DNA of 64,000 bases from NCBI RefSeq assembly GCF_014650895.1, contig NZ_BMVV01000010.1, forward strand, positions 62,001-126,000, given 5' to 3'. Within the stretch, counting starts at the first letter, position 1. Each line of letters begins with the position of its first letter. A program made the translations under genes and the position numbers. The stretch comes from Streptomyces omiyaensis. GTDB lineage: Bacteria; Actinomycetota; Actinomycetes; Streptomycetales; Streptomycetaceae. Under the pieces are notes generated by a model, which worked only from the letters and a program-made list of their open reading frames with translations, was not told the DNA's origin and ran no database searches. Shown piece by piece: positions 33,892 through 40,917 of the stretch.

Positions 33892-34791
33892 TCAGTAGCG
33901 GTACCGGGACTGCTCGTCGGGGTGCGGCTCGTAGCCGTACGCCCCGGGGGCGGGGGCCGGGGGCGGCTGCTCGTCGGTGTCGCGCTGCTGCGGGACCCAG
34001 ACGCCGCCGGGCGGGGTGTCGTAGGCGTACGAGGGGGCGTAGGGGTCGCCCTGGTACGAGGTGTACTGCTGGCCGTCCGTGCCGGGGCCGATGTACGGGT
34101 CGGAGTAGGCGGCGTACTGCTGGGGGCCGCCGGTGGTGCCGTAGTCGTAGCCGGGGTGCTGCTCGTAGGCGGCGGCGTAGGGGTCGTAGGCGGGCGCGCC
34201 CTGGTCGGCGGGGGCGTAGCCGTGGGCCGCGTAGCCGGAGGGGTCGTAGGCGGCGGGGTCGTGGCCGGGCTGCTGCTCGTAGCCGGCGGCGTAGGGGTCG
34301 TACGCGGGGGCCTGGGGGTCGGGCTGTCCGGAGCCGTAGACGCCGTACTGGCCGGTGTCCTCGGGCAGGGGCTGCGGCTCGTAGACGGAGGGGGACCCGT
34401 CCCCGGCGCGCAGCTCGTCGGCGTCGGGCCCCGGGGCGCGGGCCGCGCCGGCGTCCTCGTAGGAGAGGCCGGAGACCTCCAGGGTGGGGCCGGCCTCGGG
34501 GGCGCGGCCCGCCTTGCGGCGGCGGCTGGCGCCGGGGTTGCCGCCGATCGCCCAGCCGGTGGAGAAGCCGCGGCGGAAGGAGAGGGTCACGAAGGTCTGG
34601 CCGACGGCGAAGGCGACCGCGCCGGCGACGATGACCGCCACCGAGGGCAGCAGCACGCCGGCGACCACGCCGAGGAAGCCGCTGAAGGCGAGGATCCGCC
34701 AGCGCAGCCGGGCTTTGTACTGGAGGAGCACTTCGCCCAGTAGCCAGAGCGCCACCAGGCCGAACGCGATGTAGAGGACCGTCCACCCCAT
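33892..34791 (-). CDS. Membrane protein with Tyr/Pro/Ala-rich disordered C-terminal repeats
   Basis: The 299-aa product has three membrane helices (about 3-23, 33-50, 52-70), then a basic patch (SRRRKAGR) and a long disordered tail. The tail contains two near copies of a unit with YDPYAAxYEQxPG (residues about 164-176 and 202-214) in a Tyr, Pro, Gln and Asp-rich background, and ends in QSRYRY. The tail is cytoplasmic or extracytoplasmic depending on topology, which I cannot fix. Such tyrosine-rich repeats are found in several actinobacterial membrane proteins of unknown function. It is convergent with the FAD enzyme. It is not recognised as any named family. Confidence 0.85.
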   Translation of the reverse strand: MGWTVLYIAFGLVALWLLGEVLLQYKARLRWRILAFSGFLGVVAGVLLPSVAVIVAGAVAFAVGQTFVTLSFRRGFSTGWAIGGNPGASRRRKAGRAPEAGPTLEVSGLSYEDAGAARAPGPDADELRAGDGSPSVYEPQPLPEDTGQYGVYGSGQPDPQAPAYDPYAAGYEQQPGHDPAAYDPSGYAAHGYAPADQGAPAYDPYAAAYEQHPGYDYGTTGGPQQYAAYSDPYIGPGTDGQQYTSYQGDPYAPSYAYDTPPGGVWVPQQRDTDEQPPPAPAPGAYGYEPHPDEQSRYRY

Positions 34792-34845
34792 GCCCCGCAG
34801 CCCCTCTCTACGGCCACCGCCGCGGGTCGGGGCGGGTACGACCGG

Positions 34846-35760
34846 TCAGGACTGCTGGTGCAGTCCGAGATTCTCGTAGATCTCGAGCGTCGCGGTGGAG
34901 CTGTTGAGCGTGATGAAGTGCAGCCCGGGGACACCCTCGGCCAGCAGACGCGCGCAGAACTCCGTCGCGAACTCGATACCGATGGAGCGTACAGCGGCGG
35001 CGTCGTCCTTGACCGCGAGGATGCGTTCTTTCACATCCGCCGGGAAGGCGGCGTTGCTGAGCTGGGGCAGCCGGTCGAGGGTCCTGGCCGTCACGACGGG
35101 CATGACCTCGGGGATGATCGGGGTCTCGCAGCCGGCCTTCTCGACGCTGTCGCGGAGCCGCAGGTACCGCTCCGGGTCGAAGAACATCTGGGTGACCGCG
35201 TAGTCGGCGCCGGCCCGGCACTTGTCGACGAAGTGGCGGACGTCGGTGTCCCAGTCGGCGGAGCGGGGGTGCATCTCGGGGAAGGCGGCGACGCCGACGC
35301 AGAAGTCGCCGGACTCCTTGATGAGCCGGACCAGGTCGGCGGCGTAGCGGACGCCCTCGGGGTGCTCGACCCAGTCGCCCAGCGGGTCGCCCGGCGGGTC
35401 GCCGCGGAGCGCGAGCATGTTGCGGATGCCGGCGTCGGCGTACTGGCCGAGGACGTTGCGCAGCTCGGCGACCGAGTGGTCGACGGCGGTGAGGTGGGCG
35501 ACCGGGGTGAGGGTGGTGTCCGAGGCGATCTTCTGGGTGGCCTTGACGGTGCCGCCGCGGGTGGAGCCGCCGGCGCCGTAGGTCACCGAGACGAAGCTGG
35601 GGCCGACGGCCTCGACGCGGCGCATGGCGTTCCAGAGGACCTGCTCGCCCTTGGCCGTCCGGGGTGCGTAGAACTCGAAGGAGTACGACGTGCCGGAGGC
35701 GAGGATCTCGCGGACCGTGCGGGCGCGGTCCGTACGGACGGAAGCGGTTCCAAGGGCCAT
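34846..35760 (-). CDS. metF: 5,10-methylenetetrahydrofolate reductase MetF
   Basis: A flavoprotein TIM barrel that reduces 5,10-methylene-THF to 5-methyl-THF for methionine synthesis. The 304-aa product has SYSFEFYAPRTAKGEQ (catalytic Glu in SFEFYAP), FVSVTYGAGGSTRGGT, TPVAHLTAVDHSV, NMLALRGDPPGDP, and DYAVTQMFFDPERYLRLRD near the FAD/folate site. The Y in EFYAP where many have FPP is common in actinobacteria. The ATG is 6 nt after a TAACCT hexamer (35767-35772 on the minus strand) and has no ribosome site, suggesting leaderless transcription. Confidence 0.96.
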   Translation of the reverse strand: MALGTASVRTDRARTVREILASGTSYSFEFYAPRTAKGEQVLWNAMRRVEAVGPSFVSVTYGAGGSTRGGTVKATQKIASDTTLTPVAHLTAVDHSVAELRNVLGQYADAGIRNMLALRGDPPGDPLGDWVEHPEGVRYAADLVRLIKESGDFCVGVAAFPEMHPRSADWDTDVRHFVDKCRAGADYAVTQMFFDPERYLRLRDSVEKAGCETPIIPEVMPVVTARTLDRLPQLSNAAFPADVKERILAVKDDAAAVRSIGIEFATEFCARLLAEGVPGLHFITLNSSTATLEIYENLGLHQQS

Positions 35761-35766
35761 ACCGGC

Positions 35767-35830
35767 AGGTTAGACGGGGTCCGGGGAGCGCGGAAACCGC
35801 GTCCGAGTCGTGGACACCTTTTCGGACACC
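35767..35830 (-). promoter_or_regulatory. metF promoter: -10-like TAACCT and GGACACC direct repeats
   Basis: TAACCT at 35767-35772 (minus strand) is followed by 6 nt and then the metF ATG. On the plus strand GGACACC occurs twice (35812-35818 and 35824-35830), 12 bp apart, about 50-70 bp upstream of the inferred transcription start. The spacing of a little over one helical turn suits a dimeric regulator. GACAC is also the WhiA core, so either reading is possible. Confidence 0.5.
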
Positions 35831-35950
35831 GGTACGACGTCCGCCGGGCGCGGCAGCGCTCCGGCCGGACGCCTGCCCGCTCCGGCCGGACGCCGGATCG
35901 CGCCCTTCGGGTGCCGGGGCCGCTCCCGCCGGGTGTCGAGGGCGCTCCCG

Positions 35951-36604
35951 TCAGGCGCCGGCCCGCTCCCGGACGCGGCGGGCGAGGGAGGCCGCGGCCT
36001 CGGCGGGGTCGTCGGCCTCGGTGATCGCGCGGACGACGACGATCCGGCGGGCGCCGGCGTCCAGCACCTCGTCCAGGTTGGCCGCGTCGATGCCGCCGAT
36101 GGCGAACCAGGGGCGTTCCTGGGCGAGCCCGGCGGCGTACCGCACCAGGCCGAGGCCGGGGGCGTACCGGCCGGGCTTGGTGGGGGTGGGCCAGCAGGGG
36201 CCGGTGCAGAAGTAGTCGACGCCGGGCTCGGCGGCGGCCGCGGCCACCTCGGACTCGGCGTGGCAGGAGCGGCCGATCAGCACCTCGTCGCCGAGGATGG
36301 CGCGGGCGGCGGGGACGGGCAGGTCGCCCTGGCCGAGGTGGAGGACGTCGGAGCCGAGGGCGTGGGCGACGTCGGCCCGGTCGTTGACGGCGACGAGCTT
36401 GCCGTGGCGGCGGGCGGCGTCGGCGAGGACCGCCAGGTGCTCCAGCTCCTCGGCGGCCTCCATGCCCTTGTCGCGGAGCTGCACGACGTCGACCCCGGAG
36501 GAGAGCACAGCGTCGAGGAAGGCGGGCAGGTCGCCCTGGCGCTTCCGGGCGTCGGTGCACAGGTAGAGCCGGGCGTCGGCGAGGCGCTCGCGAGGCGTGG
36601 GCAT
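35951..36604 (-). CDS. thiE: Thiamine-phosphate synthase ThiE
   Basis: TIM-barrel enzyme joining HMP-PP and THZ-P to thiamine phosphate. The 217-aa product has VDVVQLRDKGMEAAEELEHL, LVAVNDRADVAHALGSDVLH, LGQGDLPVPAARAILG, IGRSCHAESEV and DYFCTGPCWPTPTKPGR, with FAIGGIDAANLDEVLDAGA at the phosphate site. All are ThiE signatures, with C in SCH where many have ST. A GGGGGGAA ribosome site precedes the ATG. Unlike thiOSG, which lies 2 kb away on the other strand, no TPP riboswitch precedes it. Confidence 0.96.
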   Translation of the reverse strand: MPTPRERLADARLYLCTDARKRQGDLPAFLDAVLSSGVDVVQLRDKGMEAAEELEHLAVLADAARRHGKLVAVNDRADVAHALGSDVLHLGQGDLPVPAARAILGDEVLIGRSCHAESEVAAAAAEPGVDYFCTGPCWPTPTKPGRYAPGLGLVRYAAGLAQERPWFAIGGIDAANLDEVLDAGARRIVVVRAITEADDPAEAAASLARRVRERAGA

Positions 36605-36626
36605 GGTGGTTCCCCCCGTCGGGTGG

Positions 36627-36661
36627 CGCCGGTGCCGCGGCGCGGGGCCGCGGCACCGGCG
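36627..36661 (-). terminator. Strong hairpin between the Rv2175c-like gene and thiE
   Basis: A 15-bp perfect stem (36627-36641 and 36647-36661) with a 5-nt loop lies 16 nt after the stop of the Rv2175c-like gene and 23 nt before the thiE start. It is a good terminator for the former. If thiE is co-transcribed with it, the hairpin would act as an attenuator or processing site. Confidence 0.65.
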
Positions 36662-36677
36662 GTGGTGGTCCGGTGCG

Positions 36678-37043
36678 TCAGAGGGCGAGCGCCTGGGCGC
36701 GGCGCTTCACCTCCGTGCCGCGATTCTCGCCGAGGGCCTGCGCGGGGGTGCCGGGCAGGGTCGGGTCCGGGGTGAAGAGCCACTCCAGCATCTCCTCGTC
36801 GGAGAAGCCGTCGTCCTTGAGGAGCGTCAGGGTGCCGGCGAGGCCCTTGACGACCTTGTCGTCCTGGATGAAGGCGGCGGGCACCTGGAGCGCGTTGTTC
36901 TCTCCGCGGCGCACGGCGATCAGCTGGCCCTCCTTCACCAGCTGTCGCACCCGGGTCACCTCGACGTCGAGCATCTCCGCGATGTCGGGGAGGTAGAGCC
37001 AGGCGGGGACGAGAGCATCGATGTTTGCGTCAATCTCGGTCAC
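36678..37043 (-). CDS. Rv2175c-family DNA-binding protein
   Basis: A 121-aa protein of the mycobacterial Rv2175c family. The N-terminal half is a winged helix (LVPAWLYLPDIAEMLDVEVT, then RVRQLVKEGQLIAVRRGENN) and the C-terminal half is the Rv2175c domain (ALQVPAAFIQDDKVVKGLAG, then TLTLLKDDGFSDEEMLEWLF). In M. tuberculosis the protein is a DNA-binding substrate of the Ser/Thr kinase PknL. The PASTA kinase encoded at 40918-42840 makes a similar phosphorylation link worth testing. The GTG at 37043 is the start that removes the non-conserved upstream sequence. Confidence 0.9.
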   Translation of the reverse strand: MTEIDANIDALVPAWLYLPDIAEMLDVEVTRVRQLVKEGQLIAVRRGENNALQVPAAFIQDDKVVKGLAGTLTLLKDDGFSDEEMLEWLFTPDPTLPGTPAQALGENRGTEVKRRAQALAL

Positions 37044-37220
37044 GGGACAAGCCTGCCATCCGGGACCGACAGCCGGTAGTCGGACCCGCCCCGACCGCCT
37101 CCGTCCGGGCGCCGGACCCGCCTCCGGACCGGATCGGGAGCCGTCCGGGCCCGCGGGAGGGGGCACCGGGCGACTCCCGGCCGGGGCCGGATCGGAGCCG
37201 GATCGAAACCGGATCGGGGT

Positions 37221-38444
37221 CTAGCGGACCGCGGACTTGAGCGGGAGGGACGGATCGGCGGCGCGGTCCGGGTCGACGGGGGTGCCGGCCTCGATGAGCC
37301 TGCGGCCCTGGGCGAGGTCGCGGGGCCGGCCGACGGCGAGCAGCGCGACCGGCACCCCCTCGCGCAGCCAGAGCACCGACCAGGAGGCGCCGGACGGGTC
37401 GCCGCGCCGCACCAGGGTGTCGGCGGCGGCGTGGTGGCCCGCGTACTGGACGAAGCGGCCGAACTGCTCGGACCAGAAGTACGGGACGGGGTCGTACGGC
37501 TCCGGCTCGGCGCCCTCGGACCCGGTGATGCAGGCGGCGACGGTGCGGGGGCCCTGGAGGGCGTTGTCCCAGTGGTGGACGAGGAGCCGCTCGGCGTAGC
37601 GGGCGGAGGGGAAGGAGGCGCAGTCGCCGACCGCGTACACCTCGGGCACGGAGGTGCGCAGCCGGTCGTCGGCGGTGACGGCGCCGCTCGGGTCGAGGGC
37701 GACGCCGGAGCCGGCCAGCCAGCCGGTGGCGGGGCGGGCGCCGATGCCGACGACGACGGCGTCGGCGGGGAGTTCGCGTCCGTCGGCGAGGACGACCGCG
37801 CCGGGCCGGACGGCGTCCACGCGCGCGTGGGTGAGGAGTTCGGCGCCGCTCTCGGCGTACCAGCCGGCCATGGCGGTGGTGACCTCGGCGGGCAGGGCGC
37901 CGGCGAGCGGCAGGGCGGCGGCCTCGACGACGGTGACGGCGCAGCCGGCCTCGCGGGCGGCGGTGGCGAACTCGGCGCCGATCCAGCCGGCGCCGACCAC
38001 GACGACGGAGCCGCCGCCGGCCAGGACGGGGCCGAGGCGGACGGCGTCGTCGAGGGTGCGCAGCAGGTGGACGCCGGGGACGCCCTCGGTGCCGGGGAGG
38101 GTGAGCGGATGGGCGCCGGTGGCGAGGACGAGGGTGTCGTAGCGGAAGCGCCCCTCCTCGGTGACGAGCTCGCGGTCGGCGGGGCGCAGGCCGGTGACGT
38201 CGAGGCCGAGGCGGAGGTCGACGCCGAGGGACTCGAAGTCGACGTCGAAGGCGGAGTGCTCGGCCTTCCCGAGGAGGACCGCCTTGGAGAGCGGGGGCCG
38301 GTCGTAGGGCTGGTGGGGTTCGGCGCCGATGAGGGTGACGGGGCCCTCGAAGCCCTGCTCGCGCAGGGCGACGGCGGTCTGCACGCCCGCCATGCCCGCG
38401 CCGACGATCACGACGTGCCGCTGGGTCTGCTTCTGCTCGCTCAC
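37221..38444 (-). CDS. NAD(P)/FAD-dependent oxidoreductase (ferredoxin-reductase-like)
   Basis: The 407-aa product has the FAD-binding motif VVIVGAGMAGVQTAVALREQ, then PYDRPPLSKAVLLG, typical of rubredoxin/ferredoxin reductases. The NAD-binding motif is VVVVGAGWIGAEFATAAREA and the FAD-phosphate motif SVPEVYAVGDCASFPS. The C-terminal reductase domain includes PVPYFWSEQFGRFVQYAGH. It resembles reductases that feed ferredoxins and P450s; no P450 or ferredoxin gene is adjacent. The GTG start has AAGGTGG upstream. It is divergent from the riboswitch-led thiOSG operon, and a palindrome lies in its promoter. Confidence 0.9.
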   Translation of the reverse strand: MSEQKQTQRHVVIVGAGMAGVQTAVALREQGFEGPVTLIGAEPHQPYDRPPLSKAVLLGKAEHSAFDVDFESLGVDLRLGLDVTGLRPADRELVTEEGRFRYDTLVLATGAHPLTLPGTEGVPGVHLLRTLDDAVRLGPVLAGGGSVVVVGAGWIGAEFATAAREAGCAVTVVEAAALPLAGALPAEVTTAMAGWYAESGAELLTHARVDAVRPGAVVLADGRELPADAVVVGIGARPATGWLAGSGVALDPSGAVTADDRLRTSVPEVYAVGDCASFPSARYAERLLVHHWDNALQGPRTVAACITGSEGAEPEPYDPVPYFWSEQFGRFVQYAGHHAAADTLVRRGDPSGASWSVLWLREGVPVALLAVGRPRDLAQGRRLIEAGTPVDPDRAADPSLPLKSAVR

Positions 38445-38460
38445 CCGTCCACCTTACAAA

Positions 38461-38477
38461 TCTGATAGTCCATCAGG
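38461..38477 (-). promoter_or_regulatory. Palindrome in the promoter of the ferredoxin-reductase-like gene
   Basis: CTGAT (38462-38466) and ATCAG (38472-38476), separated by 5 nt, form a short inverted repeat 17 bp upstream of the flavoprotein GTG, in an A/T-rich patch (TTACAAATCTGATA). Position and symmetry suit a repressor operator over the -10 region. No cognate regulator is encoded beside it. Confidence 0.5.
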
Positions 38478-38533
38478 AAGGGAGGTCCCCTGCGGCGCTC
38501 CGGCGACGGGGGCTAGGGTGGCGGACACACACC

Positions 38534-38637
38534 ACTCGCGGGAGCCCGGACGCACCGGGCTGAGAGGGGGGCTGGCCGGCCTCCGACCGTACGAACCTGA
38601 TCCGGGTCATGCCGGCGAAGGGAGGGGCGGAACGCCC
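38534..38637 (+). promoter_or_regulatory. TPP riboswitch (THI element) of thiOSG
   Basis: The conserved THI core is plain: GGGCTGAGAG at 38557-38566 and GAACCTGATCCGGGTCATGC plus CGGCGAAGGGA at 38593-38622, enclosing a variable stem. Immediately after, GGGCG (38625-38629) pairs with CGCCC (38633-38637) across GAA, directly before the thiO ATG. This takes up the GGAGGGG ribosome site at 38621-38627. That geometry points to TPP control of translation initiation rather than termination. Confidence 0.95.
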
Positions 38638-39828
38638 ATGCGTTCTTCCGAACACGGCGCACCCCGCCGGAGCACCGACGTCCTCGTCGTCGGCGGCGGC
38701 GTCATCGGTCTGGTCACCGCCTGGCGGGCGGCCCTGCGCGGGCTGGACGTCGCGGTCGTCGACCCCGAACCGGGCGGCGGCGCCGCGCGGGTCGCGGCCG
38801 GCATGCTCGCCGCCGTCACCGAACTGCACTACGGCGAGGAGACCCTCCTGGGGCTCAACCTCGCCTCCGCCGCCCGCTATCCCGCCTTCGTCGCCGAGCT
38901 GGAGGAGGCCTCCGGCCTCGACGTCGGCTACCGCGCCTGCGGCACCCTCGCCGTCGCGCTCGACGCCGACGACCGGGCCCACCTGCGCGAACTCCACGCC
39001 CTCCAGACCCGCTGCGGCCTCTCCTCCGAATGGCTGACCGGCCGGGAGTGCCGCCGCCTCGAACCGATGCTGGCCCCCGGGGTGCGCGGCGGGCTGCGGG
39101 TGGACGGCGACCACCAGGTGGACCCGCGCCGGCTGGCCGCCGCGCTGCTCACGGCCTGCGAGCGGGCCGGGGTGGTCTTCCACCGGGCCCTGGCGGAGCG
39201 GCTCGCCGTGGCGGGCGACCGGGCGCGCGGAGTCGTCCTGCGCGACGGCACCGAGCTCGCCGCGGAGCGGACCGTCCTCGCCGCGGGAAGCCTCAGCGGG
39301 CGGCTCGCGGGCGTGCCCCCGTCGGCCCTGCCGCCGGTCCGCCCGGTGAAGGGCCAGGTCCTGCGGCTGCGGATCCCCGCCGCGTACGCCCCCTTCCTCT
39401 CCCGCACCGTGCGGGCCGTGGTCCGCGGCAGCCACGTCTACCTGGTGCCGCGCGAGAACGGCGAGCTGGTCGTCGGCGCCACCAGCGAGGAGCTCGGCTG
39501 GGACACCACGGTGACCGCGGGCGGCGTCTACGAACTGCTGCGCGACGCCCACGAGCTGGTCCCCGGCCTGACCGAGCTGCCGCTCACCGAGACCCTCGCC
39601 GGACTGCGCCCCGGCTCCCCCGACAACGCGCCGCTGCTCGGCCCGAGCGCCCTGCCCGGCCTGCTGCTGGCCACCGGCCACTACCGCAACGGGGTCCTCC
39701 TCACGCCGGTCACCGGCGACGTCATGGCGGAGGTGCTCACCACGGGCGTCCTCCCCGACGAGGCCCGCCCCTTCTCCCCCCGCCGCTTCCCCACCGCTCT
39801 CCCCGTACGTCAGGAGCAGCCCGCATGA
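38638..39828 (+). CDS. thiO: Glycine oxidase ThiO
   Basis: FAD-dependent glycine oxidase that supplies dehydroglycine (iminoglycine) for the thiazole ring. The 396-aa DAO-family product has the dinucleotide motif DVLVVGGGVIGLVTAWRAAL, GGGAARVAAGMLAAVTE, HQVDPRRLAAALLTAC and VRPVKGQVLRLR. The C-terminal substrate and FAD region is ETLAGLRPGSPDNAPLLGPS, followed by ATGHYRNGVLLTP, the GHYRNGxLL signature of ThiO. The start is directly after the riboswitch. Overlap with thiS (ATGA). Confidence 0.95.
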   Translation: MRSSEHGAPRRSTDVLVVGGGVIGLVTAWRAALRGLDVAVVDPEPGGGAARVAAGMLAAVTELHYGEETLLGLNLASAARYPAFVAELEEASGLDVGYRACGTLAVALDADDRAHLRELHALQTRCGLSSEWLTGRECRRLEPMLAPGVRGGLRVDGDHQVDPRRLAAALLTACERAGVVFHRALAERLAVAGDRARGVVLRDGTELAAERTVLAAGSLSGRLAGVPPSALPPVRPVKGQVLRLRIPAAYAPFLSRTVRAVVRGSHVYLVPRENGELVVGATSEELGWDTTVTAGGVYELLRDAHELVPGLTELPLTETLAGLRPGSPDNAPLLGPSALPGLLLATGHYRNGVLLTPVTGDVMAEVLTTGVLPDEARPFSPRRFPTALPVRQEQPA

Positions 39829-40025
39829 ACGTGTCCGTGAACGGCGAGCCGCGCGCGCTCGCCGCCCCCGTCTCCCTGGCCTCCCTGGTCGCCACCCTCA
39901 CCGCCGCCCCCGCCGGGGTCGCCGCCGCCGTCAACGAGGCGGTGGTGCCGCGCGGCGAGTGGGCGACGACGCTGCTCGCCGACGGCGACCGGGTCGAGGT
40001 GCTGACCGCGGTGCAGGGGGGCTGA
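39825..40025 (+). CDS. thiS: Sulfur carrier protein ThiS
   Basis: Ubiquitin-like sulfur carrier of 66 aa: MNVSVNGEPRALAAPVSLAS, a central hydrophobic strand, VNEAVVPRGEW, and the essential C-terminal Gly-Gly (TAVQGG). The terminal carboxylate is adenylated and thiocarboxylated for thiazole synthesis. Its ATG overlaps the thiO stop, and thiG starts 5 nt after its stop. Confidence 0.95.
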   Translation: MNVSVNGEPRALAAPVSLASLVATLTAAPAGVAAAVNEAVVPRGEWATTLLADGDRVEVLTAVQGG

Positions 40026-40030
40026 GCGCG

Positions 40031-40825
40031 ATGTCCGACGACGTGTTCGTCCTCGGCGGTACGGAGTTCTCCTCCCGCCTCATCATGGGCACCGGCGGCG
40101 CCCCCAGCCTGGACGTCCTGGAGCGCTCCCTGGTGGCCAGCGGCACCGAGCTGACCACGGTCGCCATGCGCCGCCTCGACCCGACCGTGCAGGGCTCGGT
40201 CCTCTCCGTCCTGGACCGGCTCGGCATCCGCGTGCTGCCGAACACGGCGGGCTGCTACACGGCCGGCGAGGCCGTGCTGACCGCCCGGCTGGCCCGGGAG
40301 GCGCTGGGCACCGACTGGGTCAAGCTGGAGGTGGTCGCCGACGAGCGGACCCTCCTCCCGGACGGGGTGGAGCTCCTCGACGCCGCCGAGACGCTGGTGG
40401 ACGACGGCTTCACCGTCCTCCCCTACACCAACGACGACCCGGTCCTGGCCCGGAAGCTGGAGGACGCCGGCTGTGCGGCGATCATGCCGCTCGGCTCCCC
40501 TATCGGCTCCGGCCTCGGCATCCGCAACCCGCACAACTTCGAGCTGATCGTCGAGAAGGCCGGCGTCCCGGTGATCCTCGACGCCGGCGCGGGCACCGCC
40601 TCGGACGCGGCGCTCGCGATGGAGCTGGGCTGCGCGGCGGTGATGCTCGCCTCGGCGGTGACCCGCGCGCAGGAGCCGGTCCTGATGGCCTCGGCGATGC
40701 GCCACGCGGTCGAGGCGGGCCGGCTCGCGCACCGCGCGGGCCGCATCCCCCGCCGCCACTTCGCCGAGGCCTCCTCGCCCACCGGGGGCCTGGCCCGGCT
40801 GGATCCCGAGCGCCCCGCGTTCTGA
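40031..40825 (+). CDS. thiG: Thiazole synthase ThiG
   Basis: TIM-barrel enzyme that condenses DXP, ThiS-thiocarboxylate and dehydroglycine to thiazole phosphate. The 264-aa product has LIMGTGGAPSLDVLERSLVA, AMRRLDPTVQ, LPNTAGCYTAGEAV, DWVKLEVVADERTLLPD (catalytic Lys in VKLEV), AAIMPLGSPIGSGLGI, and ILDAGAGTASDAALAMELGC. It is the third gene of the riboswitch-led unit. thiE is on the opposite strand 3.4 kb away, and no thiF or thiC is in the window. Confidence 0.97.
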   Translation: MSDDVFVLGGTEFSSRLIMGTGGAPSLDVLERSLVASGTELTTVAMRRLDPTVQGSVLSVLDRLGIRVLPNTAGCYTAGEAVLTARLAREALGTDWVKLEVVADERTLLPDGVELLDAAETLVDDGFTVLPYTNDDPVLARKLEDAGCAAIMPLGSPIGSGLGIRNPHNFELIVEKAGVPVILDAGAGTASDAALAMELGCAAVMLASAVTRAQEPVLMASAMRHAVEAGRLAHRAGRIPRRHFAEASSPTGGLARLDPERPAF

Positions 40826-40917
40826 CCCCGGCCGGCGGGGCGGGATACGTCACAGCCGTGCTGCGGTCGGGGCCCGTGCGGCGGAGGGAGCGCGGACCGG
40901 CTCGTAGACTCGACGCC

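Noticed and set aside
38557..38566. GGGCTGAGAG considered as part of a protein-binding operator
   Set aside because: With the downstream GAACCTGATC/GGCGAAGGGA segment it forms the THI core of a TPP riboswitch, and thiO follows.
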